Shown here: one piece after another, positions 1 through 8,400 of the stretch | Position numbering within the stretch: the first letter of the stretch is position 1 | Layout of the letters: each line of letters opens with the position of its first letter | IMG/VR virus record: IMGVR_UViG_3300030406_002780 | Location: 1-38,450 of that record | DNA from: a virus | DNA: 38,450 bases | Strand: one strand, 5' to 3' | Position numbers and translations under genes: made by a program | Notes under the pieces: generated by a model | Databases searched by the model: none | Told to the model about the DNA's origin: nothing | The model's input: the letters and a program-made list of their open reading frames with translations, nothing else

Positions 1-285
1 TTTCCTCATGTCATAATCATCGGACATAGGAAATGGGCTAAGGCCGTAGTAGATAGTAAAGCAATAGTAGAACCAGAGAGTCTAGACTTAACAGGCAAAT
101 TAAAAAACATGTTAATGGCAGACTGTGACGCTATTGGCTACGTCTACAGAGATGAAGAAAAAGGCGATTTAATGGTATCATTCAAAGCGAATGAAGCATT
201 AGAAGCTGGTAGTAGAAGTCCACACTTAAAAGGTAAGGACATGAAGTTAACTTGGAATAACATATATAAAAAGGAGAGTAAATAA
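1..285 (+). CDS. Sak4/RecA-like ATPase, C-terminal end (partial)
   Basis: The open frame enters from the left edge and encodes the last 94 residues of a protein whose start and P-loop lie outside the window. The visible part reads HVIIIGHRK, then a segment with SLDLTGKLKNML, ADCDAIGYVYR, LMVSFKANE and AGSRSPHLKG. This succession (core strand, 'l-G-k-l', 'aD-aigyvyR', a 'sFk' strand, 'aGsR..hlkG') is what I know from the C-termini of phage Sak4-type RecA-like ATPases, which assist single-strand annealing and recombination-dependent replication. The stop overlaps the next start (TAATG), so the two are translationally coupled. A helicase-like P-loop protein of another family cannot be excluded without the N-terminus. 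Confidence 0.6.
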   Translation, partial: FPHVIIIGHRKWAKAVVDSKAIVEPESLDLTGKLKNMLMADCDAIGYVYRDEEKGDLMVSFKANEALEAGSRSPHLKGKDMKLTWNNIYKKESK

Positions 286-893
286 TGGCTATATTTAAAC
301 CAGAAATGCCAAGCAGTGGCTCATCAAGCAGTTTCACAGGTATATGTGAATTTGGTTTGGTTGAGTTTGAGGATAAATCAGGACAGTTTGATTGGGCTGA
401 CTTATTCTTAGAAGTAAAAGTTAGACAAAAAGGTAGTGATTACGATAGAACAATGCAGATAAAAGGTTCATTCGAGAAAGAAGCTGGTAAGATTACAGGT
501 GGTAGTTGTCTTAAAAGATTATACCAATTCTTTTCAGAGATTGGATGCGAAGCAGGTATTACTGTAGACGGAACTTGGGAATCATCAGATGGACAAACAA
601 TAGATAATATTGCATCATATCTTAATGAGCATTTTATTAAGTCTAATCCAATTGATGGTCCAAGTCACGATTACATTGGTTACTTTTATCAAGAGCAACC
701 TAAAGTACCTGGAGGTAAATCTTATACCAGAGTATGGAATAAGATTATGAAAAACACAGAAGATAATAAAGGTAAGCTAGAGAAAGATGCACAATGGATG
801 AAAGCACAAGGCTATATCAAAGAAATGACAGATGCAGTACCAAATGGTGCAGTAACAACAGGACTGTCAGGAAGTGGATTATCTAATCTGTGA
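285..893 (+). CDS. Sak4-linked protein of unknown function, possibly ssDNA-binding
   Basis: A 202-aa protein beginning at ATG 285 with an AAGGAG ribosome binding site in the end of the preceding gene. I do not recognise the family from sequence. It starts with a Ser/Gly-rich tail (residues 9-17), followed by an aromatic- and acidic-rich beta-looking region (FGLVEFEDKSGQFDWADLF) and a KGSDYDRTMQIKG segment. It ends in a helical Lys/Glu region and a Gly/Ser-rich tail. Its position between a Sak4-like ATPase and the primase-helicase makes a single-strand DNA-binding or recombination-partner role plausible, but that rests on context only. The end overlaps the next gene by four bases (GTGA). Confidence 0.75.
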   Translation: MAIFKPEMPSSGSSSSFTGICEFGLVEFEDKSGQFDWADLFLEVKVRQKGSDYDRTMQIKGSFEKEAGKITGGSCLKRLYQFFSEIGCEAGITVDGTWESSDGQTIDNIASYLNEHFIKSNPIDGPSHDYIGYFYQEQPKVPGGKSYTRVWNKIMKNTEDNKGKLEKDAQWMKAQGYIKEMTDAVPNGAVTTGLSGSGLSNL

Positions 894-2647
894 AATACAT
901 AGAGATAGCTAAAGGCATACCTAATAATAGAGGTATAATAATACCTGTAGAAACACTTGGTAGTTATGTCAAGAACGAACCGTTGTATCGTAGTGTATAT
1001 TTATATGACGATACAGCGGTTGAGTATGTAGCAGAGAAAGGTTCATTAAAAGATTTCTTTGGCATACGGTATATAGATAAAATACCTATTGATATAGACA
1101 AACAAGGTAATACAGATGAAAAAACTTTAGACATCTTGAGAAGTGTTATACTAGAACTAGAGGAGGCAGAGATTGGTTGTGGGAGCTTTCAATCTTACTT
1201 CTCTGGTTCTGGTTATCATTTGATTTTAGCAGGGTCTTTATTCAACTTCAAACCAGGCAATGATTTGCCATACATAGTCAAACAAACTCTTAAAAAGTTA
1301 ATACCAAATATTGACTCAAGTATATACATGAGAACAGGTATATATAGAGTTCAACATACTTTAAATAAAAAGACAAACTTATTTAAGATACCTTTGACAC
1401 GAGACGAAGTTATGAATTTAGACGCTAAAGAAATCATAAGTATGGCTAAAGAAAGTAGGCTTGACTTTAAATACAATGTTTTGCAAGCAGATGGAGAGTT
1501 AGAGCATACAATAATAACAGAAGTTCCTGACATTCAAGTCATTAATAAAACATCAGAGCCAAACAAAATAGTACCATGTGTACAATCTATGCTTAATAAA
1601 GGAGCATCAGAAGGCTCAAGACATGTAACCGCTATGAGAATCATTAGTCATTTCAAAAGACATGGTATACCAAGTCATTATGCAAAAGTATGCATGTTAC
1701 ATTGGAATAACAAAAGTATGAATGAAAATAAAATCATGGAAATGGTAGAGAATGTCTACAACAGGAACTATAAATATGGTTGTCAAGATACAATAATGAA
1801 AGAACATTGTAAAACACAATGTATGTTCTTTGAAAGAAAAGATTATCTGATAGATATTAAATCATCAGATGAAATGCAAGGAGAACTGCATGAAAGGTTG
1901 ACAACTGACTTTAGTGGTAAAACTATAGACTTAGGTAGAGCATTAGGTATAGAGAAAGAATCAGTTATTTATCCAGGCGAACTTGTAACTATCTTTGGGC
2001 CCACTGGCTCAAACAAAACTACATTCGCACAGAATCTAGCACTAGGTGTAGATTTTGTTAATAACAAGATTGTAAAAGAATGGCAAATACCTACATTGTT
2101 TCTAAGTCTAGAGTTGTCATCATGGTATATGCACAGAAGGCATATACAAATAGTATCAGGTAAATCTAAAGAACAAGTTAATAATGATTATGACAATCTA
2201 TATGATTATCATAACCGAGAGTTAGAACACATTATGGTTCAAACTGTATCTCCTACTTTAGATAAAATAGCTGATAAAGTGAGAGAGTTACAACCATCAT
2301 TGGTAATTGTAGATTATATTGATTTAGTAGACACACCTGTTAGTTATAGAGGTGAGTACGAAAAGATTAAATATATATCACACGGACTATCAAATATGGC
2401 TGTAAACAATGATATGATTGTTATACAAATATCACAAGTAAGCAGAGACTATAGTAGAAATGAAGTATTAGACTTGTACGCTGGCAAAGGTTCAGGTGCT
2501 ATAGAAAACGCATCAAGAAAAGTGATAGGGTTAAATGGTCAGTCAAACTCAAAAACCAGAGCAGTTAGGTTATTTAAAAACACAGATGGTGAGCTATTCG
2601 ATACGGAAGTAGAATGGACTCCATCATTTAGATTAAGGAGGATATAG
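890..2647 (+). CDS. Fused archaeo-eukaryotic-type primase and DnaB-like helicase
   Basis: A 585-aa bifunctional replication protein starting at GTG 890, which overlaps the previous stop as GTGA. The N-terminal part has archaeo-eukaryotic primase (AEP/PrimPol) motifs: PIDIDK with acidic D68 and D70, SGSGYH (residues 105-110, the S-x-H motif) and a basic MRTGIYR segment at about 147-153. A Cys/His cluster (C-x8-HC-x3-C, about residues 298-311) may be a zinc site between the two halves. The C-terminal half is a RecA-like helicase core: Walker A GPTGSNKT at 370-377, Walker B LVIVDYID at about 470-477, then QISQVSR and an arginine-rich tail. It should prime and unwind DNA at the phage fork, replacing a T7 gp4 or DnaG/DnaB pair. 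The family call is from motifs; the AEP assignment is somewhat less certain than the helicase. Confidence 0.88.
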   Translation: MKYIEIAKGIPNNRGIIIPVETLGSYVKNEPLYRSVYLYDDTAVEYVAEKGSLKDFFGIRYIDKIPIDIDKQGNTDEKTLDILRSVILELEEAEIGCGSFQSYFSGSGYHLILAGSLFNFKPGNDLPYIVKQTLKKLIPNIDSSIYMRTGIYRVQHTLNKKTNLFKIPLTRDEVMNLDAKEIISMAKESRLDFKYNVLQADGELEHTIITEVPDIQVINKTSEPNKIVPCVQSMLNKGASEGSRHVTAMRIISHFKRHGIPSHYAKVCMLHWNNKSMNENKIMEMVENVYNRNYKYGCQDTIMKEHCKTQCMFFERKDYLIDIKSSDEMQGELHERLTTDFSGKTIDLGRALGIEKESVIYPGELVTIFGPTGSNKTTFAQNLALGVDFVNNKIVKEWQIPTLFLSLELSSWYMHRRHIQIVSGKSKEQVNNDYDNLYDYHNRELEHIMVQTVSPTLDKIADKVRELQPSLVIVDYIDLVDTPVSYRGEYEKIKYISHGLSNMAVNNDMIVIQISQVSRDYSRNEVLDLYAGKGSGAIENASRKVIGLNGQSNSKTRAVRLFKNTDGELFDTEVEWTPSFRLRRI

Positions 2648-2829
2648 TGCAAATAATAATGTTGGAAAATATCTCCATGATTGCTATATTAGGATTCTTC
2701 AGATTAGGTATGATTCACGAAAAATCATACAAAGGATTGTTTATAGGAATATGGAAATATGATTTTACTTTTAGTATTACTCAACACAAAGCTAAAGTAA
2801 CTTTCTATGGAGAAACAGGAAATGCTTAA
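2647..2829 (+). CDS. Small protein of unknown function (60 aa)
   Basis: GTG start overlapping the helicase stop (TAGTG), with a strong AAGGAGG about five bases upstream, which is why I prefer GTG 2647 over the internal ATG at 2659. The first 25 residues are hydrophobic (IIMLENISMIAILGFF) and could be a membrane segment. The rest is polar and beta-looking (FTFSITQHKAKVTFYG). The stop abuts the HNH gene start directly. No family recognised. Confidence 0.6.
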   Translation: MQIIMLENISMIAILGFFRLGMIHEKSYKGLFIGIWKYDFTFSITQHKAKVTFYGETGNA

Positions 2830-3333
2830 ATGGAAAATACAGAAGTAAAAAAACGATACTACAAACCTAAAAGGGGACGCAAGTCCCCTAATAGGCTTAC
2901 AATTTGGGAAAAAAAGTTTAACAAAAAATTAAGAAAACACCATGGAACGTATGCTAAAAAAACGTTTCATAGATTAATGAAAAAATCTTCTACTTTACGC
3001 TCAACGTTAAAGAGAAGAAGTAAGGAATACGAAGTTGAATTTAACATATCTTTGGAGGAAGTTAGAAACCTTTTATATAGAGTTTATGGAAAAAAGTGTG
3101 GGTATTGCAATTGTAAGCTTCTTGTTAGTAATATGGTATGCGACCATATATTGCCTCTTTCTTTGGGTGGTAATTCTACTCCTGAAAACTTACAGATGAT
3201 ATGTGGTAGATGCAATACAAGAAAAGGTCCACTAACAGATAGAAATTTTAGAAAACTATTAAAATGGCTTGATAGACAAGATATAGATTTAAGAAAATAT
3301 GTCTTAAGAAAAATGTCAAGCAGAGATTTTTAA
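2830..3333 (+). CDS. HNH endonuclease
   Basis: A 167-aa protein with a very basic N-terminal half (about residues 7-66, Lys/Arg-rich, probably DNA-contacting) and a C-terminal HNH nuclease domain. The zinc-finger pair is C90-x2-C93 and C125-x2-C128. The catalytic motif is CDHILPLSLGG (D105, H106), with NLQMICGRCNTRKG containing the later Asn and Lys positions of the fold. It would nick or cut DNA, either as a free-standing homing-type endonuclease or in phage DNA processing. It starts one base after the previous stop. A probable structured RNA follows immediately downstream, an arrangement often seen when an HNH gene is part of a mobile unit, though no intron boundary could be defined. Confidence 0.9.
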   Translation: MENTEVKKRYYKPKRGRKSPNRLTIWEKKFNKKLRKHHGTYAKKTFHRLMKKSSTLRSTLKRRSKEYEVEFNISLEEVRNLLYRVYGKKCGYCNCKLLVSNMVCDHILPLSLGGNSTPENLQMICGRCNTRKGPLTDRNFRKLLKWLDRQDIDLRKYVLRKMSSRDF

Positions 3334-3334
3334 T

Positions 3335-3441
3335 TAGGGCAAACGCACGTCAGCGGTGAGCAGCTGAATACCAGTAATATTGGTAAGCTTAGTATAATAG
3401 CAGTCGGATGCTATAGTAACGTCAATCACTAGTTTGCCCTA
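3335..3441 (+). ncRNA. Candidate structured RNA, about 107 nt
   Basis: The segment between the HNH stop and the next ribosome binding site is closed by a perfect 10-bp stem, TAGGGCAAAC (3335-3344) with GTTTGCCCTA (3432-3441). Inside are three hairpins: TCAGC/GCTGA (3350-3354, 3363-3367), TACCA/TGGTA (3369-3373, 3381-3385) and ATAGCA/TGCTAT (3397-3402, 3409-3414). This gives a multi-branched fold. The loop GGTGA (3355-3359) can also pair with TCACT (3426-3430), allowing a pseudoknot. The segment contains more G and C than its flanks, has no ORF, and ends seven bases before an AAGGGG Shine-Dalgarno. It matches no riboswitch, ribozyme or tRNA consensus I know. It could be a cis-regulatory leader for the gene at 3461, an intron remnant linked to the HNH gene, or a stable phage RNA. 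Confidence 0.55.
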
Positions 3442-3460
3442 TAAATTAAGGGGAAAAATA

Positions 3461-3616
3461 ATGGCAGATGTATTTAAAAAAGATTGGGGTAAATCAAGAT
3501 TAAGATTTTGTCCAATAAATAAAGTAGCGTGGAGTCAAAAACGAGATGGCACAGTAGTTAAGTATAAAGACATGCCAACTTATGGAATGGAAAGAGAGGA
3601 GATACCTATAAAATGA
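3461..3616 (+). CDS. Small protein of unknown function (51 aa)
   Basis: I start this at ATG 3461, preceded by AAGGGG at 3448-3453. An in-frame TTG at 3434 is unlikely because it lies inside the 3' arm of the RNA stem. The product is short, charged and has no membrane segment (MADVFKKDWGK, then CPINKVAW and a Lys/Glu-rich end). It overlaps the next gene by four bases (ATGA). It is the first gene after the structured RNA, so it is the natural target if that RNA is a leader. Confidence 0.6.
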   Translation: MADVFKKDWGKSRLRFCPINKVAWSQKRDGTVVKYKDMPTYGMEREEIPIK

Positions 3617-4050
3617 TAGAAACAAAGGGGATAAATGTGGAACAAAAATTAAAAGATTATCAAAATCTTGTTTACAATAAAGACAATAAGTTTGACGTTG
3701 ATTTAGAGTTTGGAGAAAAGTTTGAACAAAGTGTAGCTAAAATACTTACACTTGGAAAAGTAGAGATTAAAACAGAAAGAGATACTTGGAAGAAAACAGG
3801 TAACATAGCAATAGAGTTATCATCAAGAGGCAAGTTAAGTGGGTTAAATACTACCAAAGCAGATTGGTGGTGCCAAACATTAACTTTAAATGGTGATATA
3901 GTAGGTTTGTATATGTGGCCAGTATCTCAGTTAAAACATATGGTTAAACGAATAGTTAAATACGGTAGAGGTAAACTAGTTATGGGTGGAGATGATAATA
4001 CAAGTGAACTTGCACTTATACCTTTGGAGGATTTGACAAATGGAATTTAA
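3613..4050 (+). CDS. PD-(D/E)XK-like nuclease
   Basis: A 145-aa protein with the layout of small phage PD-(D/E)XK nucleases: an N-terminal helix containing FGEKFEQ (E35/E38), a strand KVEIKTERD (E51, K53), then a TGNIAIELSSRG strand (E68), followed by LSGLNTTKADWW. The pattern 'E-x-K ... tGN-a-E ... G-lst-T-kAd-W' recurs in phage proteins annotated as PD-(D/E)XK or Holliday-junction-resolvase-like. A role in branched-DNA resolution or recombination fits the neighbouring Sak4-like and primase genes. Two starts are possible: ATG 3613 (ATGA overlap) or GTG 3637, which has a better-placed AAAGGGG. Active-site residue assignment is tentative. Confidence 0.6.
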   Translation: MIETKGINVEQKLKDYQNLVYNKDNKFDVDLEFGEKFEQSVAKILTLGKVEIKTERDTWKKTGNIAIELSSRGKLSGLNTTKADWWCQTLTLNGDIVGLYMWPVSQLKHMVKRIVKYGRGKLVMGGDDNTSELALIPLEDLTNGI

Positions 4051-4249
4051 AAAGAATAAAAAGTATTTTTCTGTATTAAGAAGAATAAAAGATGGTTACT
4101 GGTTATGTGATAACCCTTTGTTTGTGTGCGGCAACAAGGGGTTATTCCCAGTATACAGAGCAAATGGAAGACAAGGAGTATTAAATAAAAACTATCATGA
4201 ATTAGTTTTAAAAGATATAAATAACAATGATATAGCAGATAAGATATAG
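4040..4249 (+). CDS. Small protein of unknown function (69 aa)
   Basis: Starts at ATG 4040 inside the end of the preceding gene, with a GGAGG ribosome binding site at about 4025-4030. The sequence is compact and aromatic (KKYFSVLRRIKDGYWLCDNPLF, with GLFPVYR later) and looks like a small beta fold. No family recognised. Confidence 0.65.
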   Translation: MEFKKNKKYFSVLRRIKDGYWLCDNPLFVCGNKGLFPVYRANGRQGVLNKNYHELVLKDINNNDIADKI

Positions 4250-4257
4250 GAGGTAAA

Positions 4258-4545
4258 ATGAATCATAAAGATTATCAAGAAATATCAAAAATAATAGAAG
4301 AAGTAGTTGGTAAAGACACTTTAGTTGCCGTAAAATTATTAGAAGGTATTAAATATTATATTGATAATAAGTTAAAAAATCAACCAATAGAAATAATATC
4401 AGGTGATAATACAAAAAAGATAATGATGAACAGTAGAATAAAAGCAATAATTTCTGAATCAAAAAACGCATTAAACAGATACAATAAGAAACTAAGAGAA
4501 GAAGGTGCAAAATACAAAAAAGCAAATTGTGCAACTAATAGCTGA
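4258..4545 (+). CDS. Helical small protein of unknown function (95 aa)
   Basis: ATG 4258 follows a strong AGGAGG. The product is predicted largely alpha-helical from its Lys/Glu/Ile-rich sequence (ISKIIEEVVGKDTLVAVKLL; later KALNRYNKKLREEG), without membrane segments. It overlaps the following zinc-binding gene by 41 bases in another frame. Function unknown. Confidence 0.6.
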   Translation: MNHKDYQEISKIIEEVVGKDTLVAVKLLEGIKYYIDNKLKNQPIEIISGDNTKKIMMNSRIKAIISESKNALNRYNKKLREEGAKYKKANCATNS

Positions 4546-4744
4546 GAATAGCTGGGATAAGTGCACAGTTTGTGGTACAAGTAAAAACCAAGCAATTTAT
4601 AAATTTAAAAAAATGCAAATGATACCAGATTATAATCCACCTTTGTTACAACCTGTATGTAGAAAATGTGTATACAGAGAAGTCTATGGTACTAAAAACT
4701 ATAGAAGAAAGATGAAAGAAAGGAGCCTAGATGGCCAAGAATAA
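4505..4744 (+). CDS. Small two-CxxC zinc-binding protein
   Basis: A 79-aa protein with C20-x2-C23 (KCTVCG) and C52-x2-C55 (VCRKC), about 28 residues apart. This is a treble-clef or zinc-ribbon arrangement as seen in minimal HNH-like and DNA-binding phage proteins. No HNH His/Asn catalytic motif is visible, so nuclease activity is not claimed. The start is GTG 4505 (AGAAG upstream). GTG 4529 is an alternative that would lose eight residues and most of the overlap with the preceding gene. It overlaps the next gene by 14 bases. Confidence 0.6.
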   Translation: MQNTKKQIVQLIAENSWDKCTVCGTSKNQAIYKFKKMQMIPDYNPPLLQPVCRKCVYREVYGTKNYRRKMKERSLDGQE

Positions 4745-5033
4745 CGTAAGAAAAAAGCCAACAGTAAAAGAAATGGCTAGTGCTATTATTGAAATAAATA
4801 ATAAAACAAATGAACTATATAAAATAGTCAAACAAATAGACGGAGCTTTAGGTTTATTTGTAGAAATGGAAGGCAAAACAGAAGAGTTTAATGCCTATAT
4901 AAATAAAAAGGTCGAAGAAATGGAGAATACTAATGACACAAAAGCAGATGGAAAAGCTGATAAACAAAATCTTCAAACAGATACAGAAGATAAGAGCAGC
5001 AGGACAAAAGGAGTACGCAAGAAAAAGTCATAA
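4731..5033 (+). CDS. Coiled-coil small protein (100 aa)
   Basis: ATG 4731 with AAAGGAG upstream. The middle (about residues 12-65) is a heptad-like helical region (EMASAIIEINNKTNELYKIV, then an IDGALGLFVEMEGKTEEF stretch). The last 35 residues are low-complexity and charged (Asp/Lys/Thr) and end KKKS. That tail is encoded by bases also used by the next gene in another frame, which may explain its bias. Function unknown. Confidence 0.6.
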   Translation: MAKNNVRKKPTVKEMASAIIEINNKTNELYKIVKQIDGALGLFVEMEGKTEEFNAYINKKVEEMENTNDTKADGKADKQNLQTDTEDKSSRTKGVRKKKS

Positions 5034-5280
5034 TGCATTTGCAAACTTTGAAAGAGTAGCAGACCATGTAAATATGTCTAGAGAAAAAACTCTAATGGTA
5101 TATTTATTAAAGCATATAGACGGAATATCATCATTTGTCAATGGACATATATCGCAAAGAGAAGATGTTAGAGGCCGTATAACTGACGTAATAGTATATC
5201 TATGTTTATTATGGGGTATGATAGAACAAAACGAAAAAGAAACAAGAAACGCTAAGTTTATAAAAGAGATAAATAAATGA
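4933..5280 (+). CDS. MazG/DUF1599-like protein
   Basis: A 115-aa helical protein with the pattern AFANFERVA (residues 35-43), VYLLKHIDGISSF (56-68) and RITDVIVYLCLLWGMI (82-97). This resembles the small all-alpha phage proteins of the DUF1599 / nucleotide-modification-associated or MazG-like group, in which an N-F-x2-x(a) helix, a Lys-containing helix and a late Asp (here D85) line a nucleotide site. A nucleotide-pool or modified-base role would follow if that is right. The start (ATG 4933, or ATG 4948) lies inside the previous gene, because the conserved part begins before that gene ends. The overlap is therefore at least 86 bases. It overlaps the next gene as ATGA. Confidence 0.45.
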   Translation: MTQKQMEKLINKIFKQIQKIRAAGQKEYARKSHNAFANFERVADHVNMSREKTLMVYLLKHIDGISSFVNGHISQREDVRGRITDVIVYLCLLWGMIEQNEKETRNAKFIKEINK

Positions 5281-5459
5281 TATTATGTGACAAATGTAAA
5301 GAACTTATAGGCACATCAGCACCTGTCTATAAAGCTTCTAGAGGATTTATAAGTGAGGATGGTAGTTTTTTTGAAGATGAAAGCGTAGTATTTCATGCAG
5401 AATGCTATCATTCTTACAATCCTTTTGAGGCTATAGAAAGAAAAATAATTAATAAATAA
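5277..5459 (+). CDS. Small LIM-like zinc-binding protein (60 aa)
   Basis: Last gene of the plus-strand operon, starting at ATGA on the previous stop. It has C4-x2-C7 (LCDKCKELI) and H40-x2-C43 (FHAECYH), the spacing of a small treble-clef or LIM-like zinc finger. It could be a protein- or nucleic-acid-binding adaptor; no further assignment is possible. The minus-strand virion operon ends only eight bases beyond its stop. Confidence 0.6.
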   Translation: MILCDKCKELIGTSAPVYKASRGFISEDGSFFEDESVVFHAECYHSYNPFEAIERKIINK

Positions 5460-5485
5460 ACCTGATTTAAAACTTAATACCAGGT
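5460..5485. terminator. Weak hairpin at the convergent operon ends
   Basis: ACCTG (5460-5464) pairs with CAGGT (5481-5485), with an inner TTAA/TTAA pairing (5467-5470, 5474-5477). The hairpin lies exactly where the two operons meet and overlaps the stop of the giant gene. There is no clean U-tract on the plus strand; AATAAATAA gives a T-rich tail when read on the minus strand. A bidirectional terminator is possible but weakly supported. Confidence 0.25.
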
Positions 5486-8400
5486 CTAGGAGCAACGTAA
5501 CGTTTACCTTCTTCTTCTAATTTCTTTTCTTTCTTTTTAATCCTACCAATAGCATGTAAAGGTAATCCTGCAAATTTTTCCATAAAGAATGTAGGGTTGT
5601 CTATTAATCCATTTCCATCTTGAAATACATCTCTTGCTATCCTACCAAATGGAAACATTGTCCATATAGTAAGATTAGTAAACTTATCATAATCATCATT
5701 AATAAATTGTTGTAATCCTGTTATAGGTATTCTAGCAGCAGGAGGCATAATCATTTTAAGCGGTGCAATCTCTACAGGCAGCTCACCAAAGAATGCTTTT
5801 TCTCTTTCTTTTTCATCACCAAATAACCAGTTTGCTGTGTCTTGCCACCAATTCCATGGTGGTGGTAACGCATTGTCAAAAAGACTATACATAAACATAC
5901 TACCTAATGCGTAAACCATTATATCCATTTGTGCTAACCTCATAAACCTATCAGTCTCTGCACTAGTTTTAAAACCTCTTAATTTAGCCTCTTTCATTAT
6001 ATCGTTACGAAAACGCACCGAATTCCACGCAAATAGCTGGAACCTACTCATTACCTTACCAAAAGCAGAACGTGCGAACATAGGCCTATTAGGAGCGTCA
6101 TATAAGAATTGTGTAGCTTTTACACCTTTTTTAGCCATTTCAATTAAGAATGGATGATTAGGGTCTTTTATTGCTCCTCCAAACCTTTCCCAAGCTTTTA
6201 TATAATGTGCTAAAAAAGAATCTCTTCTTAATACTCTTTCTGGAACAGACATAAATTTACCAGCTATATCGCTAAGCCTACTAGATACATTGTATTCATT
6301 TGCCAAACTTCTTAAATCTTGTCGTTCAATGGGATTAGTAGAGTTATATCTAGTTGAAAGTTCTTTTAAAAACTCTTGTGTATTTTTACCTTGGAATTGT
6401 TTATTTAAACCAAGTTCATACAATACCATTTCAGGCAATATACCTTTACTAATAACCCATCTTTCAGCATCTTGTAAACTATTAAACTCTGGGAATATTT
6501 TCTTTAAAAATTTTATATCCCTTGCTTTTTTAATATTGCCAAATCCAGCAGATATAGCAGTGTGCATTGTACCACCAAACAGATTAGTTATTGCAGATTT
6601 AGGATGTGCTAGTAATGCAGCTAATTCAAACCTTGCTTCTAAGTTTGACCAATCTCTTATATCTTTAAATGTAAACTTTCCTAACTCTTCAGGTACATCT
6701 TTTTTATTTATACCAAGATTATCTGCTATTTTGTTTATCTTATTCATCACTCTATTATCTGCCCACCATGCATAAGGAGTTCCTTTTAGTTTCATTCTAG
6801 GGTCATTATACATTTCTTCAGGTATTATTTCAGGATTACCCATAGCACCTTGAGCATACAACTGTAAAAATCTTTTCCAATTCCATGCTAATTCATTGCC
6901 AAATTTCTTTTTCATTCTTGAGTACGCATTTTCTATTGCATCTCTTGACATAATCTGTTGCATTTGTCTAAAGAAAGTATTTGATATGTTCCTAACGTAT
7001 GCATCTAAAACATGAGGACTTGTGTCCCATCCAGGTATGTGAGAACTTCTAGACATCATAGAACCTGTTTTTTGATTAGCATTGTAAAAATTAATCTTAT
7101 CTACTTTAGCAGCTTCTGCTTTGCTAATTTCTTTTAACGATTCATTAAGAGATAATTGGTCTACTCTATCCCATCTTTGCATATCTTGGAATTCCCATTC
7201 ACCAGTTAAAGATTTATGTTTATATAATATTTTTTGTATTTCAGCTTTTTTCTCTTTAGAATTCATTTTAGTACTTTTATTAATATACGATATAGCAGTC
7301 TTCATTGCTTGTTCTGCTTTTCTTTTACTAAAAAACATATGAGGCCAGTATTTATCAAAGTCAAATTTATTTGTATCAATTATTTCAAAGTTTTTATATT
7401 TACTTCTATGTTGTTTTGGAACCATATCTACCATCATTGAACGTGCTACATGTCTAAGTCCATCAATACCTACATTCTCCATAAGTTCAATAAGTTTTTT
7501 CTCATTACCTTCTTGTTGTATTTTGTAAACATCTCTTAAAAAAAGTTTATAAAATACTTTAGGTTGAGTTCCTTTTGCGCCATCCCAATTATTACCTCTT
7601 AACATATAACCTTTATCATACATATAATCTCTATTACCAACTATTAATTTATGTAAAGCTTGAAATCTTTTGTTTAATCTTCCTTTTATTCCTGTTAAAC
7701 TTTTTTCATTGTTACCATTAACAATTTCCCAACCCGTTACACGAACTCTTTCACCTTTGTCATTTGTAACTGTGAATTCTTTGTTTCTTAATTCTTTCCA
7801 TTTATATTTAGATTCTGCTTCTGAATTTGCATTTAAATATGCTTGTTTATAATATCTCTTTAACTCAGGTATAGTTTCTTTTTTAGCATCTATTGTAGAC
7901 ATAAGTCCTAACTCTCTTTGAGTAACTGCTATAGAAAATAAACCTTCTTTTTCTTTTGAAGGTAACTCTTCTAAAAAGAAAAGTTCTTGCGCATTTTTTG
8001 CAATTAATTCATTTGATTTAGATGTAGCCAAACCATTCATCTCATTTACTTGATTCATTAGTACATCTACATAATAAGTTGGCTTTCTAAATGTTCTTGC
8101 TTTTTCTGATACGTTACCATCTTTAGTCACAAAATAGCCTTGTTTTTTTAAGAGCAATATATCATCTTTCATTAACTCTCTGTTTACCGCTTCAGGAAAT
8201 AACCAATAATGTCTTCTTTGCAATTCAGGTGTTTTGCTTTTAAATATTCTTTGAAATATATTACCTGTTTTCAAATCTTTAAGATAATTATTTACTAATT
8301 CAAAGTCACTTCTATTAAATGCATTTAAATCTTTAGGAGTACCTTGCAATTCAGCAGTAATACCACCTAATACTTCTCCTAAATTAGCACCAACTTTTTC

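Noticed and set aside
3335-3360. c-di-GMP-I riboswitch similarity (GGGCAAAC, GCACG)
   Set aside because: The words are in a different order, and GGGCAAAC is used in the closing stem with GTTTGCCC, which is incompatible with that riboswitch fold.
3393-3398. TATAAT as a promoter inside the RNA candidate
   Set aside because: No -35 element at suitable spacing, and the bases partly overlap the ATAGCA hairpin arm.
3434-3460. TTG start for the gene at 3461
   Set aside because: It lies in the RNA stem and lacks a ribosome site, whereas ATG 3461 has AAGGGG.
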